The notes: generated from the sequence alone by a model not told the origin. Numbered from the stretch's first letter, positions 52,855 to 62,113 are shown. The stretch is 64,000 bases of DNA from Afipia sp. GAS231 (GCF_900103365.1 NZ_LT629703.1:806001-870000), one strand, 5' to 3'. Translations and numbers: made by a program.

Positions 52855-54468
52855 ATGGCTCAACGGCTCACCAATATGGCAACCAAGCCAGTTGGAAGCA
52901 GCGACAGGCACGACGTCCGGTTGGATGAAGAAGTGGCTGCGCATCGAATCTGGCGAACTATCGTCGCCCCTCCGCTATTGTCGATCTTGTTCGTCAGCCT
53001 GATCACCGCTGTCCTTCTCCCGCTTGACTACACCGTTGCGGCCAACCTCGTTCCGGTCGCCTATCTGATCCCGGTGATTTTCGCGGCCACACGATGGGGC
53101 ATCTGGTCTGCGACCCTGACGGCGATTGCCGGCATGGCGGAAGCGGATTTTTTCTTTTTCCCTCCCATCTACAGTTTTCGGGTCGAGGATCCGCAAGAGG
53201 CCATCGATCTATTGCTGTTTCTCATTGTAGCACTCGTCAGCAGCAATCTGGCTTCACGGCTAAGGCGCGAGACGGAAGCGCTGCGCCGGCGAGAGAACCA
53301 AATTCAGCATCTGTATGAATTCTCGCGGCTGCTGGCAGCCTGCTTTACCGTATCGGACCTGATCTCTGCGATTCAGAAACATCTATCCCGAACGCTGGGA
53401 CGACGGGCCACGTTTTTCCCGGCCGGAGCCGACGGTCATTTTGACCCGCCTGAATCCGGTCCGGTCCCGAAGGCCGTGCAAGTGCAGATCGCCTCCATGA
53501 CCGCGGTGCGCGGGATGTCCGCCGCTATCGTGACCGACGAGCCGACACAGCATGTGTGGCTGCTGGAGCCGATCTCATCGGATACCGCCGTTCACGGCCT
53601 CGTTGCCGTCAATATCGGAAGCGGCCCAGCCAAGGCTATCGATCTCAGGACGAAAAGCTCGCGAGCTGTTCTTGAAGAAGTGTCTTTGACATTTCATCGC
53701 CTCGATATCGAACAAGCTATCGAGGACGCCAGGCTGCACCTGCAGGCGCAGCTATTGAGAGATGCGTTTCACGGGACGTTATCTCACGAATTGTGCACGC
53801 CTTTGGCGGCTATTCGGGGTTCGGCGAGCGTGCTTGATTCGATGTCCGCAGTTCGCGAAAACGGTCGAATCCTTTCACTGGTCGGAGCGATATCCGACGA
53901 AGCCGCAGACCTCGATGGCTTCATTCATAACCTCCTGAATGCAACCCGGGTGACAGCGGGCGGGGTCAGCCCGAATCTCGAATGGGCGGATCCACGGGAC
54001 ATCGTCAACGCAGCGGTCAAGCGAAGGGCCAGGCGCCTGGCGGCGCACAGCCTATCGATCGAATTCACCGATGAGCTTCCGCTGGTCCGGGTGGATTCTG
54101 CCCTGATCGAGGAAGCCTGCGGCCAGCTGCTGGAAAATGCCGCCAAATACTCTCCCTCCGGTTCAACTATTTCGATCCGGGCACGCGGCGAGCAAGGACG
54201 CGCGATCCTGTCGATCTCTGATCAAGGCGTCGGGATAACGCCGGATGAGCAGCTGCAATTGGGCCGCAGGTCGTTCCGAAGCCCACGCCACCAGGCAATG
54301 ATCCCGGGATCCGGCCTGGGTTTTTGGATCGCATCTACCTTTGTCAAAGCGAACGGCGGTGCCGTCGACATATCCAGCCGCGGCCAGGGATTGGGAACAA
54401 CGGCCTCAATCACCCTGCCCGGCACCCCGATGACGTCTTCCGAGCTGGCGGCCCTTAGCGATGAATAA
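52855..54468 (+). CDS. KdpD-like sensor histidine kinase without Usp/KdpD N-domain
   Basis: From ATG 52855 the protein is 537 aa; TTG 52837 adds six. Four clustered TM segments (about residues 40-135: LLSILFVSLITAVLLPLDYT, IPVIFAATRWGIWSATLTAI) form a DUF4118-type KdpD membrane module. A GAF-like region follows, then HisKA with GTLSHELCTPLAAIRGSA (His about 311) and a HATPase (QLLENAAKYSPSGSTISIRA, SDQGVGITPDEQ, PGSGLGFWIA). The KdpD K+-binding/Usp N-terminal half is absent. It overlaps the response regulator by 8 bases. The stimulus is unknown. Confidence 0.9.
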   Translation: MAQRLTNMATKPVGSSDRHDVRLDEEVAAHRIWRTIVAPPLLSILFVSLITAVLLPLDYTVAANLVPVAYLIPVIFAATRWGIWSATLTAIAGMAEADFFFFPPIYSFRVEDPQEAIDLLLFLIVALVSSNLASRLRRETEALRRRENQIQHLYEFSRLLAACFTVSDLISAIQKHLSRTLGRRATFFPAGADGHFDPPESGPVPKAVQVQIASMTAVRGMSAAIVTDEPTQHVWLLEPISSDTAVHGLVAVNIGSGPAKAIDLRTKSSRAVLEEVSLTFHRLDIEQAIEDARLHLQAQLLRDAFHGTLSHELCTPLAAIRGSASVLDSMSAVRENGRILSLVGAISDEAADLDGFIHNLLNATRVTAGGVSPNLEWADPRDIVNAAVKRRARRLAAHSLSIEFTDELPLVRVDSALIEEACGQLLENAAKYSPSGSTISIRARGEQGRAILSISDQGVGITPDEQLQLGRRSFRSPRHQAMIPGSGLGFWIASTFVKANGGAVDISSRGQGLGTTASITLPGTPMTSSELAALSDE

Positions 54469-55174
54469 GCCAAGCAACGTCGTTCTCCTGATCGAAGACG
54501 AACCGAAAATCAGGCGGTTTCTTCGCGCTGGCTTCGAAATTCATGGCTTCTACGTACTCGAAGCCGAGAACGGCACGGACGGATTGAAAGCAGCTACGTT
54601 CAATTCACCGGATCTCATCATTCTCGATCTGGCGTTACCCGATCTGCACGGTACGGAAGTTCTCGAACGGCTTCGATCGTGGTCGAACGTGCCCGTCATC
54701 ATTCTATCGGTCGTATCCAACGAGGAAGAAAAGGTCCGACTGCTACAGGCGGGAGCCGACGACTATGTGGTCAAGCCATTCGGCATGGCCGAACTGCTCG
54801 CACGGAGCGAGGCCGCCTTGCGGCGATATTTCAAGACCGCGACCGAAAATCCAGTCGTCGTGGCCGGCCCGTTGTCGATCGACCTGGTCGGTCGAACCGT
54901 TTCGCTCAACAAGAACCAGATCAGGTTGACGCGAAAGGAATATCGTCTGCTCCACATCCTCGCGACGCATGTCGGCCTCGTGGTGACGCACGACCAGTTA
55001 CTCAAGGAGATATGGAGCGGCAATCAGCGCGAGAATATCCAGTACTTGCGCATCCTGGTGCGCAAGCTACGGCAAAAAATCGAAACCGATCCCAATGACC
55101 CACGCCTGCTCATCACCGAATCGGGTGTCGGCTATCGCTTGCAGCCCCGGCTCGAAACCAACTCGGTAGAGTAG
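54461..55174 (+). CDS. KdpE-like OmpR-family response regulator
   Basis: The 237-aa protein has a receiver domain with acidic pocket IEDEP (11-15), phospho-acceptor D56 (IILDLALPD) and the conserved lysine in DDYVVKPF. A winged helix follows (IRLTRKEYRLLHILATHVGL, QYLRILVRKLRQKIE, VGYRLQP), as in KdpE. It overlaps the kinase gene, so the pair is coupled. No kdpFABC operon is in the window, so the target is not necessarily potassium uptake. Confidence 0.93.
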   Translation: MNKPSNVVLLIEDEPKIRRFLRAGFEIHGFYVLEAENGTDGLKAATFNSPDLIILDLALPDLHGTEVLERLRSWSNVPVIILSVVSNEEEKVRLLQAGADDYVVKPFGMAELLARSEAALRRYFKTATENPVVVAGPLSIDLVGRTVSLNKNQIRLTRKEYRLLHILATHVGLVVTHDQLLKEIWSGNQRENIQYLRILVRKLRQKIETDPNDPRLLITESGVGYRLQPRLETNSVE

Positions 55175-55293
55175 CCGTCATACCGCATCTGGTGACGTCA
55201 GTTGCCGCTCCACTACTCAACTCTACCGCCGCAATGGCCGCTCCCGCGCGTCCCGCGAATCGAGATCCAAGATCATCAGCAGATGGATTGATC

Positions 55294-55572
55294 ATGCTCC
55301 GTCCTTCACCACGCAGATCATTCTACGTCGTCGTTGCCCCGACAGAAAATAAGCGGGGATGGTACTGGGAGATACGTCGCAAAAGGCGCCCCATGGGGGT
55401 CAAGCTGCGGGAATCCGGCTTCACTTCCCAGCGCAGCGCCATGCTGGCAGGAAGGGATGCGCTGGAAGAGTTCTTGAACGGGCTGTCGCTGGATCCCGTA
55501 TCACTTGCGCAGTCTAATCCCGTCGCTGGAACGGAAATTGCTAGATCGCGACACCGGGCATTGCGCAAGTGA
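55294..55572 (+). CDS. Small conserved hypothetical protein
   Basis: From ATG 55294 (MLRPSPRRSFYVVVAPTENK) the product is 92 aa; a GTG at 55192 would add 34 residues. The core is basic and aromatic (RGWYWEIRRKRRPMGVKLRE, SQRSAMLAGRDALEEFLNGL), suggesting a small nucleic-acid-binding or DUF-type protein. It is followed 9 bp later by another small gene, and the two are probably cotranscribed downstream of the response regulator. Confidence 0.55.
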   Translation: MLRPSPRRSFYVVVAPTENKRGWYWEIRRKRRPMGVKLRESGFTSQRSAMLAGRDALEEFLNGLSLDPVSLAQSNPVAGTEIARSRHRALRK

Positions 55573-55581
55573 GGTGCCGCC

Positions 55582-55800
55582 GTGACCTTCATTGTGCACG
55601 CGTCGAGAGGCGATAATGTTACCACCACGGTGCGGTTGGGCGTCGTCGTTGCGATCGCCAAAGGTCAGGCGCTTGTCGAAGAGGGTTGGCAAGTCTTCAT
55701 CATCGGCCCCGATGGCATCCGTTACCATCCGAGCGAGTTCGACAAGCTGTTATCGTTGAGCCCCGCGCTCCAGGACGTGAGTGATTCGAAATTTCGTTGA
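55582..55800 (+). CDS. Small conserved hypothetical protein (72 aa)
   Basis: GTG 55582 is preceded by GAGGTGCCGCC. The product has a beta-hairpin-like N-terminus (FIVHASRGDNVTTTVRLGVV), one helix (AIAKGQALVEEGWQVFIIGP) and a polar tail, all soluble. It lies 9 bp after the preceding small gene. No function is recognised. Confidence 0.6.
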   Translation: MTFIVHASRGDNVTTTVRLGVVVAIAKGQALVEEGWQVFIIGPDGIRYHPSEFDKLLSLSPALQDVSDSKFR

Positions 55801-55964
55801 GCGAAGGCTATTGCCGGCAAGCTGACTTGACGTTTTCCACGGGACGCCATCGCGAATGCTCGCAAGAAAAGGCCCCGTTCAAGGCCCCTAGCCTGCATTT
55901 CTCATCCAGTTAGAATATAAATATAATATATTTTTTTCGTCAGACCCCCTATTCTGCACAAATA

Positions 55965-56102
55965 ATGGGGGCGAGCGTGGCGCAATTCCTTGTCGAGCAT
56001 TTCACCGTCTTTGGCTTTGAAATCCAGAACTGGATGATCATCGTGGCGGCGGTGATCGCTGTCTATGTTTTATATACTTGGAAGACGCGCGATCCGAGCT
56101 AA
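55965..56102 (+). CDS. 45-aa single-pass membrane peptide
   Basis: Frame ATG 55965 to TAA 56102: SVAQFLVEHFTVFGFEIQNW, then TM helix MIIVAAVIAVYVLYTW, then KTRDPS. The GTG at 55977 with GGGGGCGAGC before it has a better ribosome site and would give 41 aa. An AT-rich tract (55914-55940) just upstream looks like a promoter, and a strong terminator follows at 56240. The short N-terminal amphipathic stretch plus TM plus basic tail is typical of regulatory membrane peptides. Confidence 0.55.
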   Translation: MGASVAQFLVEHFTVFGFEIQNWMIIVAAVIAVYVLYTWKTRDPS

Positions 56103-56239
56103 ACGTCACAGCCAGAATCAGAGCCCGCCATCAAGCCGCACCAACCGTCGAAATTTAATTTGTAGTGCACTGCCGAATTCCGGTGCTAGCATCTTCGTGC
56201 GGCGCCCTTGAGCAAGGCTTCGTGTTTTACTCCGAGTGG

Positions 56240-56272
56240 GCCCGCCCGAAATCCAGATTCGGGCGGGCTTTT
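56240..56272 (+). terminator. Rho-independent terminator
   Basis: GCCCGCCCGAA (56240-56250) pairs perfectly with TTCGGGCGGGC (56258-56268) around a 7-base loop, followed by TTTT. It lies about 140 bp after the 45-aa gene. It could end that transcript or a short RNA starting between. Confidence 0.85.
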
Positions 56273-56631
56273 CGTTTGCATACTGCGTGTTGGATGGCCG
56301 TGGTGGAGCCCGATTCGAAAAATGCGAAGACGCACGACGTGTCCGTTACCCGATTTTTGGATGACGAGGATGCGACTCGTCGGCGGCAACGGGTTAGCGT
56401 TCGTCCTGTGAAACGCACATCGTATGGGCGCTTTGGCGCTCAATTCAGCAAGACTATTCTTTATATATTTTTCTGAAGCGGTTTTGATGCCGCGGCTGCG
56501 CAACGCGCCAACGAAAAACGGATTTGAACAGTCGGTGTCGCGCAGTTCGCAGTCGCACACATCGAATATTCAATCTAGCTTTGTTGCAGGATCATGAATG
56601 GTTGATGGCCACGGCCACGCAGGGGGATTAG
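56273..56631. other. About 360-bp intergenic region
   Basis: Several short frames exist, but none has a ribosome site or protein-like composition. The region should contain the promoter of the porin gene starting at 56632. Confidence 0.4.
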
Positions 56632-57399
56632 ATGCGTCGACAAATGAAATTGGCTTTTGCTGCTGGCATCTTGTTGGCAACCGGTGCAACCAGCGGCGCC
56701 TCGGCTGCGGATATGGCGATCAAGGCGCGGCCGGTCGTCGCACCGGTCATCGCCACGCCCTGGACCGGATGTTACATCGGCGGCAACGTCGGCGGCGGCT
56801 GGAATCGAATGGATACGGTGCGGCAATTGGACGTCACCGGTGCGCCGGCGCCTGCCGACTACGGCCGCGAGAAGGATAGTAGCTTCATCGGCGGCGGCCA
56901 GGCGGGCTGCGACTTCCAGACCGGCAATCTGGTGTTTGGCGTGCAGGGTCAGTTCGACTTCGGTAACATCAGAGGCCGTCACGCTTTGACGGACTTCCCG
57001 ACCTTCTCGGAAACGAACAATCTCCAGTCCATCACGACCGGGACCGGCAGGATCGGCTATCTGTTTACCCCGTCGCTGCTCGGTTATGGCAAGCTTGGCG
57101 TTGCCTTCCTGCGAAGCAGCAACCAGGTATTTTCTCCGGCCGGCGCACTGGTGGAGACCGGCGGCTTCTGGCAACCCGCGATCACCGTCGGCGGCGGTCT
57201 TGAGTGGATGTTTGCGCCAAACTGGTCGGTATTCGCAGAATACAACTACATGTTCACGGAAGACGACTTCGCGCATCAGTTCACGACGCCGGCAGGCGGG
57301 CAAGCCGAGGTCCTCAACGTCAGGCCTCACGTGCAAACCGCTCTGGTCGGCATCAACTACAAATTCCACTGGGACGGACCGTTGGTCGCGAAATACTAA
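56632..57399 (+). CDS. Omp25/31-family outer-membrane protein
   Basis: ATG 56632 has AGGGGGATTAG upstream; ATG 56644 is an alternative. The 255-aa product has a signal peptide (KLAFAAGILLATGATSGASA) and the hallmark TGCYIGGNVGGGW that opens this porin-like barrel. Later strands include SSFIGGGQAGCDFQTGNLVF and WSVFAEYNYMFTEDDF. It ends HWDGPLVAKY with terminal aromatic, as does the Phe-ended paralogue at 48914-49657. A strong terminator follows 35 bp after the stop, so it is monocistronic. Confidence 0.9.
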   Translation: MRRQMKLAFAAGILLATGATSGASAADMAIKARPVVAPVIATPWTGCYIGGNVGGGWNRMDTVRQLDVTGAPAPADYGREKDSSFIGGGQAGCDFQTGNLVFGVQGQFDFGNIRGRHALTDFPTFSETNNLQSITTGTGRIGYLFTPSLLGYGKLGVAFLRSSNQVFSPAGALVETGGFWQPAITVGGGLEWMFAPNWSVFAEYNYMFTEDDFAHQFTTPAGGQAEVLNVRPHVQTALVGINYKFHWDGPLVAKY

Positions 57400-57433
57400 G
57401 ATTCTCCCCTCTCGTCTCCAGGAGAGCCTCCAA

Positions 57434-57458
57434 GCCCCGGCATTGCCGGGGCTTTTTT
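57434..57458 (+). terminator. Rho-independent terminator of the porin gene
   Basis: GCCCCGGC (57434-57441) pairs with GCCGGGGC (57445-57452) around ATT, then six T. Flanking A residues extend the stem. Confidence 0.9.
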
Positions 57459-57504
57459 CGTAAGAGGTCGTGCCCATCAGGCAAGCATCGGCTGTACGAA
57501 CTAA

Positions 57505-57693
57505 TGCGGCTCATATGAGATTGGATTCCTGTTTCCGGTTGGCGACATGCAGGGGTACGTCAATCTGAAGGGATATGGTGAGTTCGACGCCGCCAACCGG
57601 CCGGCGGGATGGAACACGTGGCTGACATTCTCGATTTCGCCGATGGCGCCGACCAGCACGGTGACGCCGACGCGGCGGATCGTGACCAAGTGA
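57505..57693 (+). pseudogene. C-terminal remnant of an outer-membrane transporter (SphA/phenol-MetA-like)
   Basis: After an in-frame TAA at 57502, 62 codons remain open to TGA 57693 and read FLFPVGDMQGYVNLKGYGEF, then NRPAGWNTWLTFSIS. I recall this as the conserved C-terminus of the beta-barrel 'transporter' family common in bradyrhizobia (PF13557-like). The rest of the gene is absent and replaced by the porin gene and terminator upstream, so this is a decayed fragment. Confidence 0.6.
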
Positions 57694-57709
57694 AATAGGG
57701 CGAACTCGG

Positions 57710-58048
57710 ATGACAAAATTTCGAGAAACGGCGGCTCCACTCATCTGCGCGGTTCTTTGCCTATGCACGACCGTCGCCCAGGCCGGTCCCTGCAGCCAAG
57801 ACATTGCTCAATTCGAAGCAGCCATACGCCAGTCCGCGGGGAATCCGAATGCAGGGTTGACCGCGCCGCAGTCGGTTGGCGCACAACTGGATCGCCAGCC
57901 AACACCCGAGTCTTTAAAACGAGCCCAAAAGCGCCTGCAGGAAAAATTCTCCGCAACAATGGCCCGCGCTAAACGGCTCGACGCCAAAGGTGATCGCAGC
58001 GGCTGCAGCAGCGCACTTTCTGTCGCCAAGCGAATGTATATTCTTTGA
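57710..58048 (+). CDS. Small secreted helical protein
   Basis: From ATG 57710 the product is 112 aa: a signal peptide (APLICAVLCLCTTVAQAGPC) then helices (SQDIAQFEAAIRQSAGNP, ESLKRAQKRLQEKFSATMAR) with cysteines at the mature N-terminus and near the C-terminus (GDRSGCSSALSVAKRMY). The pattern is common in bradyrhizobial periplasmic proteins. It lies 16 bp after the transporter remnant. Its function is unknown. Confidence 0.7.
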   Translation: MTKFRETAAPLICAVLCLCTTVAQAGPCSQDIAQFEAAIRQSAGNPNAGLTAPQSVGAQLDRQPTPESLKRAQKRLQEKFSATMARAKRLDAKGDRSGCSSALSVAKRMYIL

Positions 58049-58546
58049 ACGGGACCGAGGCCCGCCAAGATATACGTCTGTTTCAATTAGCCCCGTTCTA
58101 CTGTCTTGCCGGCCCTGGGCGGTCATTTTCGAACCTTAGCGTACGCAAATATCAATATCTAAGTGAGCTTTACCCCACGAGCCAATTTCGTTGGTCCCAG
58201 GCGTCACGTCTGAAGAGTGCCAAGACATTAACTTCGGCGCTCAAGGTGATGAGGCGCCCTGCGGCTCAGGCAGGCCCGCCTGCACTTTAGGGCAACATCG
58301 CGCAAGACGGCCGATCAACGATGATCGGCCAAAAATCGCTGCGCACCAATGGGTTAGCGGAGGGCGAAGGGCCTATGGTGCTCCGCGCCATTCTTTCTTC
58401 ATCGGCCAACGCGGAAATTCGCGCTATACTCATCGTTGATCGCCGGAAGCTTGCAACCGATGCCACGCAAGCCGCAGGCGGTGACGAGACAGTTTTGAAA
58501 TTGCGGAGCGTGACTGAGCGAAAACAATCAAAAACGGGAGTCGACG
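58049..58546. other. About 500-bp intergenic region
   Basis: A frame at 58321-58563 overlaps the DUF3604 start, lacks a ribosome site and is probably not coding. Nothing else is seen. The promoter of the DUF3604 operon should be here. Confidence 0.45.
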
Positions 58547-60943
58547 ATGAAACGGACGTCTAAGCAACGCTGTCTCGCAACGACCGCATTGGGAGCCGGA
58601 CTTGTCTGCCTTGTTGTTTCGTCCGTGTTCGCCCAGGGCAACCCTCTCCGCGATGCGTATTTCGGCGAGTTGCACGTCCACACCAGCTGGTCGCTCGATG
58701 CCTGGCTGTTCGGCAATCGGGTGACGGATCCCGGCGATGCCTACAAATATTTCAAGGGCGAGACGATCAAGCATCCGCTCGGCTACGACATCAAGATCGA
58801 GACGCCGCTCGACTTCGCGGGCGTCACCGATCACTCCGAATATGTCGGCGTGATGAAGTTGGCCAATGATCCCAGTTCGCCAATTAGCAAGTTGCCAGCC
58901 GCGGCGCCGCTGATCCTCAAGAACAACAGCCCAGAAGAGGTTCAAAGAGTCTACCTCTACGGCGCCAATTTGCTCGGTGGTGCGCCGGTCAAGGCGCTCG
59001 CGAGTCCCGAGATCGCGCACACGGTCTGGGAACAGAACGTCCAACTCGCGGACAAGGCCAATGAACCCGGCAAGTTCACAGCCTTCTGCAGCTATGAGTG
59101 GACATCCATGCCGAACAACATGAACCTCCACCGCAATGTCTTCTTCAGGGATTGCGCCCATGTGCCGGCGATACCGTATAGTTCGCTCGAGTCGCCTGAT
59201 CCGACCGACCTCTGGACCTGGATGGACGGACAGCGCAAGGCGGGCAACGAACTTCTCGCAATCTCGCATAACGCCAACCTGTCGGATGGACGTATGTATC
59301 CAACCGACGTCGACCTAAAGGGGCGACCGATCGACAAGACCTACGCTGAATCCCGGATGCGCAATGAACCTCTGATCGAGATCAAGCAGATCAAGGGGCA
59401 ATCGGAAACCCATCCTCTGCTCTCGCCCAATGACGAATTCGCCAACTTCGAGGTCCTTACTTATCTGCTCGGCGATCCGGCCGGCCGCATTCCGCATGTC
59501 ATCGGCAGCTATGCCCGCCAGGCACTCAAGGATGGGCTTGCGCTCGAGGACACCAAGGGTTTCAATCCGTACAGGTTCGGCTTCGGCGCCGCCTCCGACT
59601 CGCACGACACCGGGGTGCCTTATCGTCAGGACAACTTCTTCGGGGCCCACGGTATCGCCGACGCAACCATCGAGACGCGCATGTCGGGACATCTGTTCGC
59701 CGGCCTCGATGTGCGCAAAGAAGGCCCCGCCGGGCTTACGGGCGTGTGGGCGGAGGAGAACACCCGCGAGTCGATCTTCAACGCCATGAAGCGCAAGGAG
59801 ACCTTCGCGGTTAGCGGCCCGCACATCAAGGTCCGATTCTTTGGTGGCTGGAATTATGCCGAGACTGCATCGGCTGAGCAGCGGCGGCAATTCTGGAAGT
59901 TCACGCCGGACTGGATCAAGGACCGCGATTGGGTCAAGGCTGCCTACGCACAGGGCGCGCCGATGGGCGGAGATTTGACCCCGATGCCCGCGGGCGACAA
60001 GACACCGTCATTCGCGGTGTGGGCGGTCAAGGATCCCACCTCCGGCAATCTCGACCGCATCCAGATCATCAAGGGCTGGACCAAGAGCGGTCAAAGCTTC
60101 GAGAAGGTCTTCGACGTCGCCTGGGGAGGCGACCGAGAGCCCGACAAGTGGACAGGTCGCGTGCCGCCGATCGCAAGCACGGTCGATGTCGAAAAAGCCA
60201 CCTACACGAATAGCAGCGGCGCCGTCGAACTGAAGACCGTGTGGACCGATCCTGAGTTCGATCCGGGCGTTCCGGCGTTCTACTATGCGCGTGTGCTCGA
60301 GGTTCCGACGCCGCGCTGGACGACGATCCAGGCCGCGAAACTCGGCATCGCACCGCCCGACGTGGTGGCGGCAACCGTCCAGGAGCGGGCGTGGAGTTCC
60401 CCAATCTGGTACAGCCCGACCGCCGAGGCGCGGAAAATCGCCAAGGCTGGTCCCACCGTCGACGATCTCATGAAGCAGGGGGCAGTCGCGCTCAACGATG
60501 CTCAGTTGAAGGCGCTGATCGTCGACAAGTCCCCATGGCTGCAGAACAACGTCACCGGCACGAAGTTCAAGATCACCTATAGCGCGTCAGGGACGGCCAA
60601 TGCGACGCAAACGCTTACGCCGATCGATCCGACGTACGTGACGTCAAAACTCGACCAAAATCAGGGTCAGAGCCTGATCGATCACGCCGGCCGTGGCGTT
60701 GTCCAGCCAAGCGCCGTCGGCGATCCGGCGGGGGCTAGCTATCTTGGCACGCCCTCGCCCTATTACGTCAACAACGGCAAGATCGTCACCGTGATCGCCG
60801 GCACGCCGATCGAAGTCACTGCCTACAAACTGGGAGACAAGTATTACGGCGCCCGCAGCAACGAGTTCGGCTACTCGAATTACGAGATCATCCCGGCAGT
60901 GCCCGAACTCAATCCGTTGCCGGGTAAGCCCGAGCTGCGCTGA
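58547..60943 (+). CDS. Secreted DUF3604 protein (PHP-like metallohydrolase fold)
   Basis: The 798-aa protein has a signal peptide (LATTALGAGLVCLVVSSVFA) and the DUF3604 landmarks: GELHVHTSWSLDAWLFGN (about 40-57), PLDFAGVTDHSEYVGVMK (about 87-104), AISHNANLSDGRMYP (about 239-253) and FGFGAASDSHDTGVPY (about 344-359). The HxH, DHSE and SDSHD clusters resemble PHP-domain metal ligands, implying a periplasmic metal-dependent hydrolase. The C-terminal 300 residues are beta-rich. It is the first gene of a four-gene operon with a secreted unknown, a PPIase and a HupE-like protein, 10 bp before the next gene. Confidence 0.9.
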   Translation: MKRTSKQRCLATTALGAGLVCLVVSSVFAQGNPLRDAYFGELHVHTSWSLDAWLFGNRVTDPGDAYKYFKGETIKHPLGYDIKIETPLDFAGVTDHSEYVGVMKLANDPSSPISKLPAAAPLILKNNSPEEVQRVYLYGANLLGGAPVKALASPEIAHTVWEQNVQLADKANEPGKFTAFCSYEWTSMPNNMNLHRNVFFRDCAHVPAIPYSSLESPDPTDLWTWMDGQRKAGNELLAISHNANLSDGRMYPTDVDLKGRPIDKTYAESRMRNEPLIEIKQIKGQSETHPLLSPNDEFANFEVLTYLLGDPAGRIPHVIGSYARQALKDGLALEDTKGFNPYRFGFGAASDSHDTGVPYRQDNFFGAHGIADATIETRMSGHLFAGLDVRKEGPAGLTGVWAEENTRESIFNAMKRKETFAVSGPHIKVRFFGGWNYAETASAEQRRQFWKFTPDWIKDRDWVKAAYAQGAPMGGDLTPMPAGDKTPSFAVWAVKDPTSGNLDRIQIIKGWTKSGQSFEKVFDVAWGGDREPDKWTGRVPPIASTVDVEKATYTNSSGAVELKTVWTDPEFDPGVPAFYYARVLEVPTPRWTTIQAAKLGIAPPDVVAATVQERAWSSPIWYSPTAEARKIAKAGPTVDDLMKQGAVALNDAQLKALIVDKSPWLQNNVTGTKFKITYSASGTANATQTLTPIDPTYVTSKLDQNQGQSLIDHAGRGVVQPSAVGDPAGASYLGTPSPYYVNNGKIVTVIAGTPIEVTAYKLGDKYYGARSNEFGYSNYEIIPAVPELNPLPGKPELR

Positions 60944-60953
60944 GGAGGCATCG

Positions 60954-62087
60954 ATGTTGATTCGACTGCCGCGGTCTCCCGCTCCGAGGCGGCTGAAGTG
61001 TACGCTGGCCGCCTTCTTCCTCCTGATCTCTGCCGCGGCCGCAGTGGCATGCCAGCTCTGCTATGAAGCTGCTCGCCAAATGGTGACCATCGGCCAGCGC
61101 CTGGATATGGCAGATCGCGCGGTGCTGGCCGTGCCTTTCGCGGGCGCGACTCGATTCCGGATTGTCGAGGTCGTGAAGGGCAAGGATGCCGTCGGCGATG
61201 TCATCGCGGACCCGCCGACGGGCCTCGGCGAGGCAATGGCACCGGGCTCTGATCCATGCCTGCTCGTTCGTGACCCGTTTGCTTTGCAATGGACCAGTCT
61301 CGGCACCATCCGGGCTGAATATGCGGATTGGCTTCGGCAACTGGTTGCGACCGCTTTCGTCAAAGGCGACCGTCCACGGCCTACCTGGCCGTCGAACATG
61401 CAGACGTCATCCACGCTCAGCTACGCCGGCTGGCGGCAACGTGTTGCACTCGTTCTGTCCTACCTCGAAAACCCCGATCCGCTGGCTGCCCAGATCGCAT
61501 GGGGTGAGCTGGCACGCGCCCCATATACGGTCATGGACGTTGCGAGATCGCGGATCGATGCAGCAACGGTTGGGAGCTGGCTGGACGATCCAAAACTCGC
61601 CTCACGCCATGCCGCCTATGCTCTCCTGCTTGGCTTCGTCGGCGGCCCGGACGATGCCGCGCGGCTCGAGCAGCAACTCGAAGCGGCGTGGAATTCGCAC
61701 AGCACCACGAACCTCGCGTCGATGATTGGCGCCGACCTCGAATTGCGCGGGCCATCTCAGGTTGGCTGGGTCGAGGCAATGTATTTTGCCGATCGCAGCC
61801 GGACGATGCCGGAAATCGAGGCGGCCCTGCTTGCGCTTAACGTTCACGGCAACGCGAACCGCACGGTGTCCCGCGAACGCGTGATCCAGGCGTATCGGGC
61901 TTTCATCAAGGAGCGCCCACGAATGGCCGGGTTCGTGGCGCAGCAACTGGCTGACTGGGACTATTGGGACGCCACGACGGAATACGCGGCCCTACTCAAG
62001 TCCAATGCAATAAAGGATCCGGCGTCCGAATTTGCCGTGGTCAATTATCTGCAGCGTGCCGCCTCCGCCAACGAGACTCGTCGATAG
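60954..62087 (+). CDS. Secreted protein of unknown function between DUF3604 and PPIase genes
   Basis: The 377-aa product has a signal peptide (LKCTLAAFFLLISAAAAVAC) followed by CQLCYEAARQMVTIGQRLDM, with two cysteines spaced CxxC at the mature end. Residues 60-110 form a small beta domain (TRFRIVEVVKGKDAVGDVIA). The C-terminal 200 residues are helical repeats of HEAT-like character (AAQIAWGELARAPYTVMDVA, HAAYALLLGFVGGPDDAARL). It may scaffold the neighbouring enzymes. No named family is recognised. Confidence 0.8.
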   Translation: MLIRLPRSPAPRRLKCTLAAFFLLISAAAAVACQLCYEAARQMVTIGQRLDMADRAVLAVPFAGATRFRIVEVVKGKDAVGDVIADPPTGLGEAMAPGSDPCLLVRDPFALQWTSLGTIRAEYADWLRQLVATAFVKGDRPRPTWPSNMQTSSTLSYAGWRQRVALVLSYLENPDPLAAQIAWGELARAPYTVMDVARSRIDAATVGSWLDDPKLASRHAAYALLLGFVGGPDDAARLEQQLEAAWNSHSTTNLASMIGADLELRGPSQVGWVEAMYFADRSRTMPEIEAALLALNVHGNANRTVSRERVIQAYRAFIKERPRMAGFVAQQLADWDYWDATTEYAALLKSNAIKDPASEFAVVNYLQRAASANETRR

Positions 62088-62113
62088 ATCCCCCCAACCC
62101 TGACAGGCGACCT

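Noticed and set aside
56575..57477. 300-aa minus-strand ORF opposite the porin
   Set aside because: It is a shadow of the Omp25/31 gene, which has signal peptide, barrel pattern, ribosome site and terminator.
58321..58563. 80-aa ORF before the DUF3604 gene
   Set aside because: It overlaps the DUF3604 start in another frame and has no Shine-Dalgarno site.
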